Below, piece by piece: positions 10,711 through 19,850 of a DNA stretch of 64,000 nt. The notes beneath the pieces are model-generated. The model saw only the letters and a program-made list of their open reading frames with translations. It was not told the DNA's origin and made no database searches. Each line of letters begins with the position of its first letter. The stretch's first letter is position 1. Source of the stretch: Tupaia tana (Eukaryota; Chordata; Mammalia; Scandentia; Tupaiidae); NCBI GenBank assembly GCA_026018925.1, contig JAKSZU010000003.1, positions 186,093,505-186,157,504 on the forward strand, in the 5' to 3' direction. The translations under genes and the position numbers were made by a program.

Positions 10711-10880
10711 TGGGGCCAGCAGGTGACAAGGTGGTTGAGGGCATTGGAGTCACACATGGCCAACTGCAGTTCGAATCCCAGACCTGGCGGCTTGCTTTCT
10801 CACTTTGTCTCTTTCTCTCTCTGTCCCTCTCTGGTCAAATTAAAATGAATAAATAAAGTTAAATAATTCTTTTAAAAAAT
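10711..10880 (+). mobile_element. Family B SINE
   Basis: GGGGCCAGCAGGTGACAAGG head, GTTCGAATCCCAGACC box B, GCTTGCTTTCTCAC, CTGGTCAAATTAAAATG and an AATAAAGTTAAATAATTC tail. Confidence 0.9.
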
Positions 10881-11944
10881 ACATAAAAAGTAGCTTAGCA
10901 ATAAGCTGCCATAAGAACAAGATATAGTCCTGTTTAGTAAGTACTTATTAAGGTTTCATTTTGACAGATTCCATAGTAAACAATGTAAGTTGGTTATTTT
11001 CACAAATATGTTCCCAGTGCTTCTTGCCTTATACAAGTATTTCATCACTTCAATTACCTTTCATAACTAAGCATTGCTTAGTGGTCAGCACATACTCTTT
11101 TCTTAATTGTATTATCTTTTCTGCCCTGAAGCCCAGAGTATCTCTTCAATATAACTTCACCTTTTGAGCTCCACTATTAAAAATTAATTATAATTGATTA
11201 ATTAATTAAAATAAGTTGTGTTACAGTAACTTTTCTATACACTTCTTTTACAAAATTTAAATATTTCCTGTGGTTAAGCATTCTTCAAGTAAAACTGATT
11301 GAAATAAAAACATAAGCTACAAAAGCAACTCTAATCTACCAAAGCATTCAAAAAATGAAACATAATGTATTAGCAAACAAGTGTTGTATTAAAAAATCTT
11401 CCAAACTCTCCAAATAGTTTGCTGTATCTTCAACTCATTGATTTTTTATAGTCTAAAAATTACTTCCAGTCCCTTAAAATACGTTCATGTTTAACATTTA
11501 CATCACTCTTAATCTCTCAATATTGTTCCAAAAAAACACACCAATACAACTAGCATTTATTTCACTCCTAAAAAAATTATTTATGAATGTTAGGTAATGA
11601 TCTTTATGCAAAATGAAAAAATGAGTTTTCCTAAAAGTATCACAAATAAATCTGGAATATAATTTCTGATGATTACATGAGAATCTCCTATTAATGATTT
11701 TTAAATCCAAATGATTTATTTTTCCTAGAGTTGGGCATCTCCATAATGCACTATTGTATCCTTCCCCATCAGTCTTGATTACCTATTTATGGCTGAGATT
11801 TTAAAGATGAATCATCAAAACGGCAGAGAAAGGTAAAAATGTCAATATATACCTTATGAGGACTGCAAGGATACAGAGATAAGTCTTAAGATTCATATGG
11901 TACAGTTACAGACATGAACGGTTCTGCTTTTTCCACTTCCCCTC
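10881..11944. other. No recognisable feature
   Basis: AT-rich, with no gene or repeat I can name. It would be intronic if the minus-strand promoter at 13.5 kb is used. Confidence 0.45.
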
Positions 11945-12052
11945 TCAGATAGTACCAAGATAAATGTACATGCGAAGCCACAGCAGGGTTACAAAGCCGT
12001 TGGCTACCAGAGAAACCCCAGCTCCTAGCGCCACTACAGCTCTCTTTGGCAC
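11945..12052 (-). other. Short hydrophobic reading frame without ATG start
   Basis: The minus frame from GTG at 12052 to TGA at 11945 gives 35 codons with a hydrophobic stretch (AVVALGAGVSLVANGFVTLL). A polypyrimidine tract and GTGACAG just upstream could be a splice acceptor. An in-frame TGA follows almost at once, so the frame cannot continue from an upstream exon. Probably chance; noted because it lies beside the CpG island. Confidence 0.12.
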
Positions 12053-12061
12053 TCAGCCGGC

Positions 12062-12067
12062 CACGTG
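12062..12067. promoter_or_regulatory. Canonical E-box CACGTG
   Basis: GGCCACGTGGC at the edge of the GC-rich domain is the palindromic E-box core bound by USF/MYC-type factors. Motif only; no evidence of use. Confidence 0.35.
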
Positions 12068-13292
12068 GCTGTCACAATCAGAAGGAAGATAAGGAGAAAC
12101 AGTATCAACTAACCTGGAAAAGAATAACCACCCTCCTCCCCTCACCTCGGAGTAGGGGTAGAACAAAGTCTGTATCATTTCTTTGAGTGTTAAGACTTTT
12201 TTTCCGCGTAAGAAGAAAACAAAGTAGAGGAACTGCGTTAGAGACTTTAAAGCAGAAATCAAGTGCAAGAAGGTCCTGTATGTAGCTCCCCAACGAACTC
12301 GACACCCCAACTGCAGTGAGCTTTGATAGAACAGAGGCATTTTGCAAAAGGAAGAAGGGGGTGGAGTTAAGAGTGGAGGTTGAAGCACTGTACACTCGGG
12401 CTGTTTCCCCCTGACTCCCACCGTCCTCCTGGGCTCCAGACAGGCGGCTGCAGAGCGGGGCAAACTCCGAAGACTGAAGGGCCTCTGCCACGGCAGGCCC
12501 CTCACCCCACCAGGAAAGAGATGACTCGAGGGCAGAGGTAACCAGGGCCCTAAAGGAGGTGGTGAACAGGAAGTGTCCACATTGCAGTACGGAAACACCA
12601 ACAACCCACCAAGACAGCCTCACTCGGAGGCCCCCACGATGCCTGCTGGAAGGAAGGCAAGAGGGTACCGTAGTCACCCCCACCCGGGACTCGCCCCTGT
12701 GCCCGCGTCCCCCCAACGCCCGGCCGCCCTGCAGCCCGAAGTTCACGCAGGGCCGCGCCCGGCGCCTTCCCGGGCACTACTTTGCCGGGCCCAGCCAGTC
12801 CCGCCTGCGGCCGGACGAGGACTCCACGCCCCGCACGTCTCGCTCCACTCGGAGCGGGAGGAGGGGACGTTGCAAAGGCTCCCGAGAGGCTGGGGTACTT
12901 CCTCTAACGGCGGACACCCCCAAGTCGAGCCCTATTCGTCCCCCGGGCCACTTCCGAGCCTGCCCCGACAGCCGACACCCATCGCCGTGGTTTCGGCCGC
13001 GCAACACCCCCTCCCAGGCGGTCCTCACCTTTCGGGAGAAACTCCTAACTCCTCACGAGACCACACGCCCCTCATTCGACACCCCGGGGCCCACGCACGA
13101 CTCGGGCCGCCCGCGGGGGAACACTCCCGCGCCAGCGCCAATTCTTCACAGGACAAAAATGTCCGGACGAGTCACGGGACAGCCACCTCCGCGCCCCACG
13201 CCCGGCTCCCGCCGCCCGCGCTGCCTCCGCGCCCGCGAGCCGCTCCTTCCCGGGGGCCGGGACCGGGAGCGCGCCGCTCACCCGGGACTCAC

Positions 13293-13505
13293 CGTCAGCT
13301 CGGCCGCCGCGGAGGGGAGGCGAGGGACCGGCAGGCAAAGACACAATATGGCAGAGCACCGCAGCTGCTGCCTGCGGCTTCCAGCAGCCGCCTCCGGGAA
13401 GACGCGGCAACGAGCAGGCAGCGGCAGCTGCGGTGGCGGCCCCGGCAGCACCACATCCCCCTCCCGCTCGCTTCCTCCCCCTCCCACCTCCTTCCCGGCT
13501 GCCAT
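13293..13505 (-). other. Candidate first exon of an unidentified leftward gene
   Basis: On the minus strand an ATG in good context (GCCATGGCAGCC) at 13505 opens 71 codons ending exactly at GCTGACG/GTGAGT, a consensus 5' splice site at 13293/13292 in phase 0. The peptide begins MAAGKEVGGGG and is low-complexity. The frame may equally be chance within a 5' UTR exon. A YY1-like CTGCCATATTG word occurs downstream, a type often seen near +1 of CpG-island promoters. No downstream exon was recognised, so the gene is unnamed. The exon is plausible; its coding status is uncertain. Confidence 0.4.
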
Positions 13506-13511
13506 GGCAAC
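13498..13511. promoter_or_regulatory. RFX-type X-box
   Basis: GCTGCCATGGCAAC matches the palindromic X-box (GTTGCCATGGCAAC) at all but the first bases. It overlaps the candidate minus-strand ATG. RFX factors bind such sites at ciliary and MHC-II promoters. Function here is inferred only. Confidence 0.55.
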
Positions 13512-13697
13512 GCGGCGCCAAGGAGATTAGCCCCACCCCTCCCTTCCGTGCCCGCCTCCCGCGACCCCTGGGAAGGCGTTCGGTCTACCCCTCCCCGATC
13601 TCCCCCCCGACCCCTCCCAACTCCTACCGAAGGGTGGCCGGGGCCCCGGGCAGCCCGGAGCGGCTGGGGGGTGGGGGACGAGATGTGGGGTCCGGAA

Positions 13698-13706
13698 GGG
13701 CGGGGC
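13698..13706 (+). promoter_or_regulatory. GC box (Sp1-type)
   Basis: GGGCGGGGC, upstream of the presumed leftward start site. Confidence 0.5.
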
Positions 13707-13867
13707 TCGCACGGAAGGCTGGGCGGAGACGTTGTGGGCCAGTGCGGGTTTCGGGCTGAGCTGGGGCAGGAGAAGGCGGGAAAATGGAAAGGCCTCGCCT
13801 GTCGGGGGAAGGACCTATAGGAGTGCGGCGGAGGCGCGGCTCCGCCTCTGAGTGGCCGAGATGGCAC

Positions 13868-13877
13868 GGGGCGGGGC
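13868..13877 (+). promoter_or_regulatory. GC box (Sp1-type)
   Basis: GGGGCGGGGC, second consensus GC box of the island. Confidence 0.5.
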
Positions 13878-14129
13878 GAGGGTGGCTGTCCGCGGAGGCC
13901 GGCCGGCTGTGCCTGTGCCCGGGCCGCAGCAGTGGCTGTCAACAGCCGGTTTCTGTGCATGCTCCCCTGAGCTTTCCACCATTGACCAGGCTCTGAAAGC
14001 ACTTTCAAGACAATAACTCGTTGCTATATACTTAAAGTAATATTACCCTCGCTTAGCTGAAATTTTGTGTGGAAACTGAACTAAGCGTGTTTGTGGTGAG
14101 TGGAAAAAAAGGAATCACATCCAAAATTT

Positions 14130-14460
14130 AATAAGCATAGCATTCACTGAGAGCTTACCAGGTGTTAAGGACAATACTAAAAAAAATTTTATATGCATCG
14201 TCATAACTGTAATACTAACATAGCGTTACCAGATAAAATATAGGAGTGCCTAGTGAAATCTGAATTTCAGATAACTGTAATTTTATAAATGTAAGGCTAT
14301 TCCATTTGGAGTATAGTGCCTGGTGGTTTCGTTTTGTTCTTTGCTAATCCTGCCAATACTATCTTAACTCTTAGGAAGTCCCACTTTCCGGATAAGAACA
14401 CACTGAAGCTTTGAAAACTAACCTATTGAATACATGGTAAGTGGCAGAATTGAGGTACAG
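14130..14460 (+). repeat. MIR-like remnant
   Basis: CATTCACTGAGAGCTTACCA, then TTTATATGCATCGTCATAAC, and later GATAAGAACACACTGAAGC and GTAAGTGGCAGAATTGAGG fit successive parts of MIR. About 130 bp of extra sequence lies in the middle. Confidence 0.55.
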
Positions 14461-14920
14461 TTGACTATCATTTTGATCCTGATAATTAAATCTCTAAATG
14501 TATATCTACATCTCTAAAAACTAGACTCGTGATACTTGTTTCACAGAGGTGTGAGTGGGCTGAAAAGAAAAGTATGTGAAGCTCGGACACTGAGTAGATG
14601 TTCAATAGAAGTTAATTTCCTCTTGAACAATGCATAATAACCAGATAGACACTACTTGCCAAGCTCTGAGTATAAAGTGAGCTGAATATGAAATAAGCTG
14701 CCTGCTGACAACAAAACAAGTCAAGCTGTGGGGATAACAGAGAGACAAAAATTATGGGCATCGGAATATGTAAAAACAAAAAGGAAAGCATTTTATCTCA
14801 CTCCACAGATGAAAACACTACATCTTCATGATTTGTCCAAAGTCATCTACCTACTAATTCCATTATATTGTCCTGGAGGAATTCACAGCAACATTCACAG
14901 TAAGAGACCACAAGGCAATT
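14461..14920. other. No recognisable feature
   Basis: Unique sequence between the MIR remnant and the mariner MITE. No supported gene. Confidence 0.4.
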
Positions 14921-14926
14921 GTATGA

Positions 14927-15052
14927 GGGGACTTTAAAAGTTCATGGAAAAACATATTATGAAAAACCCATGTATGAATTTCAATATTTTTTGCACCACA
15001 ATAAAGTTGTACTTTAATTCCATTTTCTACAAACTTTTGAAGTCCCCGTATA
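14927..15052. mobile_element. Mariner-type MITE (resembles MARNA)
   Basis: Imperfect terminal inverted repeats: GGGGACTTTAAAAGTTCATGG at the left and AACTTTTGAAGTCCCC at the right, with TA next to the right end. The interior (TATTATGAAAAACC, ACAATAAAGTTGTAC) is shared with the copy at 48236-48350. Non-coding and too short to encode transposase. The family name is from memory. Confidence 0.7.
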
Positions 15053-15840
15053 ATGTGCTTCAACTGAAGCAAGACCCGCTGCAGTTTTTCCCTTAAAAGC
15101 TATCACTGTCACCTCCTCATATCGACAAATTGAAGGGTGTTCCTGGAAGAAGAGTGGTAGAGAAGAAGCAGAGGAAAGAAGAAAAGGAAGTCTCAGAGAT
15201 GGTGGCCTCTGAGGAGACTTTTGCCTCCTCAGACCTCAGTCCTGTTGTATTTCTGCTCTTCTTTTTTTATGGTAGCCACGACTTTATGCGAGGAGATCTT
15301 CATCTCATTATCGATGATTGTATTAATATCTTACCTGATATATTGAACTTTAATTCTCTTCTTCCTTAATTACTCTTTATTTTCTATTTAAATGACTAAA
15401 CAATCTTCCTTAGAATGTCTGAAGCAAAAATGGTTGCTCAATTTAGAGGGTATCTGATTGAATGAAAGTCATGTCAGCTGGCTAAAGTAAAGGAGAAATG
15501 AATATAAAAATAGGCAGAGATTATGTGAGGAAGCACAGCCAACATGGCAAGAACTCTCCTCTCCCCTTTATCTCTCATTGTCTCTCTAGTTTTGATTTTT
15601 CTCTGTGTATATTTTATTCTCTGCAGATTGGCTAACGCTGCTCACTTATCTGCTTACATTTGGCCTATTGTAACTGTCCCAAATAGTGATCTTGGCTCTT
15701 TACCTCTGTCTACTACCTAGTTTGCCCAACCTTCCTGTTTAGCAACTCACAGTTATTGCTTAACTTAATCTCAGGGGTCTCAATTCCAAATTCCCTTGAA
15801 TTGCAGTTGAACTGATGTAGCTTCTACATGCTTGTATATC
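15053..15840. other. No recognisable feature
   Basis: Mixed unique sequence. The 79-codon frame at 15130-15369 shows no recognisable domain. Confidence 0.4.
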
Positions 15841-15841
15841 A

Positions 15842-16271
15842 GGGGTTAGGAAATTATGGCCTATGGGGCCAAATCCAGCTTGTCTGCCTTTTTTTTTTTA
15901 AGAATTATTTTATTTAACTTTATTTACCCATTTATTTATTTATTTATTTATTTTAATTTGACCAGAGAGGGGTGGAATGAGAGAGAAAAAGTGAGAAAGC
16001 AAGCCACCAGATCTGGGACTCAAACCACCGTCGTCCATGTGGGAGTTCAGCACCCTTAACCACCACCCCACCTGCTGGCCCCAACAGTTTGTCCACTTTT
16101 GTAAATAAAGTTTTAATGAAACAGCCACACATCCATTTATGTATTGTCTATGGTGCTTTGGTTTTATAAGAACAGAATTAAGTAATTGTGACAAAGAACA
16201 TATGGACCCAAAATAAAAAATATTTTTCTGTAAAGATCCAGATCTTTACAGAAAAAGCTGCTGATCCCTGA
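15842..16271 (-). mobile_element. MER5-like hAT DNA transposon relic, split by a SINE
   Basis: Left terminus CAGGGGTTAGGAAATTATGG and right terminus GCTGCTGATCCCTG are inverted repeats of the hAT CAGxG type. The interior ATAAAGTTTTAATGAAACAG, then CCATTTATGTATTGTCTATG, then TTTCTGTAAAGATCCAGATC matches the MER5A pattern as I remember it. Non-autonomous and decayed; a family B SINE sits inside. Confidence 0.75.
15888..16082 (-). mobile_element. Family B SINE
   Basis: Reverse copy: AAGAATTATTTTATTTAAC tail, TTTGACCAGAGAGG, CCACCAGATCTGGGACTC and CACCTGCTGGCCCC head end. Inserted in the hAT relic. Confidence 0.9.
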
Positions 16272-16431
16272 ATTAGATAGATGTGGCGTTATATAGACTT
16301 AGGGGAAGTCAGCTCTGGTCATCAAAATTCTGAGAGTCCGAACCAGCAGGTGGTGTAATGGTTATGTCACTGGACTCCCACGTAGTTGATCGCAGTTTGA
16401 CACTGCGCATGTACACGTGTTCTCAAAACCC

Positions 16432-16691
16432 TGGGACCAGCAGTTAGCGTAATGGCTATGTCGCTGGACTCCCACGTAGTCGACCGCGGTTCGAGTCCCG
16501 GACCCGGTGGCTTAAACTCACGCCGGGCGCATGTGCGTGCGTGCCCAAGATCCCGAGAGGAGAATGGAGGAGAAGGGATTGCGGCGTGGCCATCCCCCCT
16601 GGGGGGGTGATTTCCTGCTTTCTATCTCTCTGTCTCTCTCTGTCTGTCTGGCGAGCGCACGCGCCCTATAGCAAAAACCTCTCCAAAAAAA
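16432..16691 (+). mobile_element. Family A SINE, near consensus
   Basis: CpG-rich copy with GTCGACCGCGGTTCGAGTCC and GGCGAGCGCACGCGCCC intact. Inserted in the older SINE; young. Confidence 0.93.
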
Positions 16692-16814
16692 AAAAAACCC
16701 TGAGAGGGGAATGGAAGAGAAGGGATTGTGGTGTAACCATCCTCCCTGGGGGGGAGTACTTTATCACTTTCTATCTCTCTGGTGAATGCATGTGACCTAT
16801 AGCAAAAATCTCTC

Positions 16815-17080
16815 TTGGGACCAGCAGTTAGCGTAATGGCTATGTTGCTGGGCTCCCATGTAGTGGACTGCGGTTCGCGTCCCGGACCTGGTGGCTTAAA
16901 ACTCACGCCATGTGCGTGTGTGTGTGTGCCCAAGATCCCAAGAGGAGAATGGAGGAAAACGGATTGCGGAGTGGCCATCTCCCCTGGCGGGTGATTTCTT
17001 GCTTTCTACCTCTCTGTCTCTCTCTGTCTGTCTGGCGTGCGCACGCGCCCTATAGCAAAAACCTCTCAAAAAAAAAAAAA
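16815..17080 (+). mobile_element. Family A SINE
   Basis: Second insertion in the same host SINE, in its CAAAAATCTCTC tail. It carries the GGTTCGCGTCC box B variant. Confidence 0.92.
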
Positions 17081-17103
17081 ATCTCTCTTAAAAAATTCTG
17101 AGT

Positions 17104-17352
17104 GGAGCCAGCAGGTGGCATAGTGGTAAAGGTGCTGGATCCCACATGGCCAACTGTATGATTCAAGTTCTGGACTCGGAGGCTTGCAAAACATGCCAGA
17201 TACATGTGCATGTGTGCCCCAAAGCTCAAGAGCAGAATGAAGGAGACAGGATCATGGAATAGCCATCCCCCCTCAGGGGTAATTTCTCACTTTCTCTCTG
17301 TCTCTGTTTCTCTCTGGTAAGTGCACACACCCTCTGGCAAAAATCTAAAAAT
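17104..17352 (+). mobile_element. Family C SINE
   Basis: GGAGCCAGCAGGTGGCATAG head, GATTCAAGTTCTGG box B, GCTTGCAAAACATGCC junction, CCCTCTGGCAAAAATC end. Confidence 0.85.
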
Positions 17353-17354
17353 AG

Positions 17355-17905
17355 GGGCCAGCAGGTGGCATAGTGGTTAAGGCACTAGACTCCCACGTGG
17401 CTGACAGCAGTTCAAGTTCTGGACCTGGCAGCTTGAAAATCACGTTGGGCAGGGAACCAGCAGTTAGCGTAATGACTATGTAGCTGGACTCCCACGTAGT
17501 CGACCTCGGTTCGCGTCCTGGACCTGGTGGCTTAAAACTCACGCTGGGCGCGTGTGTTTGCGTGCCCAAGATCCCGAGAGGAGAATGGAGGAGAAGGGAT
17601 TGCGGCGTGGCCATCCCTTCTGGGGGGTGATTTCTCGCTTTCTGTCTCTATGTCTCTCCCTGTCTGTCTGGCGAGCACACACACCTTATAGCGAAAACCT
17701 CTCAAAAAAAAAGAAAAAGAAAATCACGTTGGGCATGTGTGCATACATGTCCAAAATTCCAGGTGGAGAACAGAGAAGAAGAGATTGCAGTGTGACTCTC
17801 CCCCTCTGGGAATGAATTGTTTCTCTCTCTCTCTCTCTGTCTCTCTCTCTCTCTCTCTTTCTCTCCAGTTAGCACACCTGCCTATGGCAGAGACAAAAAA
17901 AAAAA
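17355..17905 (+). mobile_element. Family C SINE interrupted by a family A SINE
   Basis: Head half 17355-17453 and body half 17718-17905. AAAATCACGTTGGGCA occurs at both junctions as the inner TSD. Confidence 0.9.
17454..17717 (+). mobile_element. Family A SINE, GGGAACC/GCGAAAACC subfamily
   Basis: Carries GGGAACCAGCAG, GGTTCGCGTCC, TTAAAACTCACGC, GTCTCTATGTCTC and TATAGCGAAAACC. It is inserted just after the head of the host SINE. Confidence 0.92.
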
Positions 17906-18414
17906 AAAAATCCAAAACCAAAAAACTCTCAGAGTATATGACTCCTCACTGTCTCTGTAGAAAAAGGGTAGTGTGGAATAAAGACAGCCAAGGAAATACT
18001 TCGAGAAAGAGATTGTTTGAAAGTTTTAACACAGAAAAAAAAATAATCCATCTCAAGAATGGGCTAAATTTTTTACATGAAGGATAGAAGGTTGCAAAAT
18101 GATAACTCCTTAATCTGGAAAAGTTCATTAAGATGCTAAATTTAGGAGAGTATGTCACCAAAACCACCTTTAAATAACTTGCAAATTTCCCAGATTCTCC
18201 ATAGTTAGCTCTTTCTGAGATGAACTGGCTAAGGCACCCAGTTCACTGTATGTGCAAAGATTTTTAAATGTACATCTGAGAGAGAAGGAGACACTGAGAG
18301 CGAGACAGATAAACAAAAAGACAAACAGATGAACTGAGACTTGGTGGAGGAGGAGACAATTAAATGTGGAATTTTCCATTTTGGTAAACTTAAAATTATT
18401 ATGGAGATGGGGGA

Positions 18415-18560
18415 GGCTGGCAGGTGGCGTGGTGGTTAAAGGCACTGGGCTCCCACATGGCTGACCACAGTTAGAGTCTGGCAACTTGCTTTCTCACTTC
18501 TCTCTCTCTCTGGTCAGATTAATAATATAATAATAATAATAATAAAGTTACATAAAAGAA
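18415..18560 (+). mobile_element. Family B SINE
   Basis: GGCTGGCAGGTGGCGTGGTG head and CTCTCTGGTCAGATTAATAA tail. It faces an inverted family B copy only about 15 bp away. Confidence 0.85.
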
Positions 18561-18574
18561 TTATTTGGTTTTTT

Positions 18575-18743
18575 TAAGGAATTATTTTATTAACTTTATT
18601 TATTTATTTTAACTTGATAAGAGAGGAACAGAATGAGAGAGAGAGGGAAAATAAGAAAGCAAGCTGCTAGGTCCAGGACTCGAACCACAGTCAGCCATAT
18701 GGGAGTCCTGTGCCCTTAACCACCATGCCATCTGCTAGCCCAA
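18575..18743 (-). mobile_element. Family B SINE
   Basis: Reverse copy ending CATCTGCTAGCCC. Tail-to-tail inverted pair with 18415-18560. Confidence 0.88.
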
Positions 18744-18777
18744 TAAAAGAATTGTTTTGAAAAAAGATTATTTATGG

Positions 18778-18945
18778 AGGCCAGCAGGTGACATGGTGAT
18801 TAAGGCAGCTGGACTTCCACATGGCTAACTACAGTTCAAGTACCGGGCCTGGCAGCTGGCTTTCTCATTTTCTTCTCTCTGTTTCTCTCCAACTTTTTAA
18901 AAATAAAATAAAATGACAATAAATAAAATGAAAGTAAAAAAAGAT
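18778..18945 (+). mobile_element. Family B SINE
   Basis: GGCCAGCAGGTGACATGGTG head, CAGCTGGCTTTCTC junction, A/T-rich tail. Confidence 0.85.
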
Positions 18946-18974
18946 TATTATGGGGGAAATCTTTCATAAGTAGT

Positions 18975-19052
18975 CTTTTATTTATTTATTTATTTATCTA
19001 AAATTTGCTCTAGGGCTCATGCACTCACTGAAAAGAGAGAGAGAGAAAAAAA
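18975..19052 (-). mobile_element. SINE 3' fragment
   Basis: TTTATTTATTTATTTATC tail plus GGGCTCATGCACTCACTG and a GA tract. The head is missing. Confidence 0.55.
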
Positions 19053-19187
19053 AGTTTAGCTGGTATGTGCATATCAGTGAATACATGTCTGACTTTGGGT
19101 GTGAAGCTCTGAGTAGAATGAATATATATAAGGTAATACCTAGGTGATGCTATAAGGCTTACTATGGTCATTAAAAAGGTATTTTTA

Positions 19188-19469
19188 GGGACCAGCAGTT
19201 AGCATAATGGCTATGTCGCTGGACTCCCATGTAGTCGACCACGGTTCAAGTCCTGGACCCGGTGGCTTAAACTCATACTGGATACGTGTGCACGCGTGCC
19301 CAGGATCCCAAGAGGAGAATGGAGGAGAAGGGGTTGCGGCGTGACCATCCCCCCTGGGGGGTGACTTCTCGCTTTCTGTCTCTATGTCTCTCTCTCTCTG
19401 CCTGGCGAGCGCACGCGCCCTATAGTGAAAACCTCTCAAAATAAATAAATAAATAAAAATAAAAAAATT
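19188..19469 (+). mobile_element. Family A SINE
   Basis: Complete copy with an AAATAAATAAATA-type tail. A perfect 17-bp TSD, TTAAAAAGGTATTTTTA, lies at 19171-19187 and 19470-19486. Confidence 0.94.
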
Positions 19470-19486
19470 TTAAAAAGGTATTTTTA

Positions 19487-19850
19487 AATATATTTTTAAT
19501 TTCAAGCTTTTAGTTTTAATAAATCAAAGAAATAAATACTAAGGAACTTTACTTAAAACTTAAAGCCAGGAAATAGGTTAGGATTCTGTTCAAATAGTAG
19601 GTACATGAACCTACCGGCAACTCAATAATCCTTAAAACTGAAAACCAAAGCCTAGAAGAAAATCAGCAATGTTTTAGTCAAAAGTCATAAAATGCTATTT
19701 CACCAGTTCAGTCTCATGTACTTAATCTATCTTTCGTTGTGGTTTGATCTTCCCAATTAAATTCTGGAATATAATATTCAATTCCAGACATGTTTCTATT
19801 ATTAAGTTGGCCATTTTCTTAGTTTTTGAACTCTTATTTCCGTGTGTCTG
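19487..19850. other. Unassigned flank of the L1 fragment
   Basis: AT-rich. It could be L1 sequence downstream of ORF1, but no ORF2 motif is visible. Confidence 0.35.

Larger units (their letters stand above)
12400..13950. promoter_or_regulatory. CpG island, probable housekeeping-type promoter
   Basis: GC content rises sharply from the AT-rich flanks and CpG is dense, with no SINEs inside about 11.2-14.9 kb. No TATA box stands out. GC boxes lie at 13698-13706 and 13868-13877, and a consensus splice donor reads leftward at 13292. These support transcription toward lower coordinates from near 13.5 kb. Reading frames of up to 415 codons here look like GC-composition artefacts (Pro/Arg/Gly-rich, in several overlapping frames). 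The gene is not identified, and bidirectional activity is possible. Confidence 0.85.
16335..17090 (+). mobile_element. Old long-body SINE interrupted by two family A SINEs
   Basis: Pieces 16335-16431, 16692-16814 and about 17081-17090 join into one old SINE. AAAATTCTGAG at 16324-16334 and 17091-17101 is its TSD. Each inner insertion duplicates host-SINE sequence (AAAACCCTG-type and AAAATCTCTCTT-type). Confidence 0.88.

Noticed and set aside
12053..12746. 183- and 213-codon minus-strand frames
   Set aside because: They run through the island edge and AT-rich sequence without splice or domain support.
12559..13820. 323- and 415-codon plus-strand frames in the CpG island
   Set aside because: Low-complexity Pro/Arg/Ser composition, overlapping in two plus and several minus frames, as expected of stop-poor GC-rich DNA.
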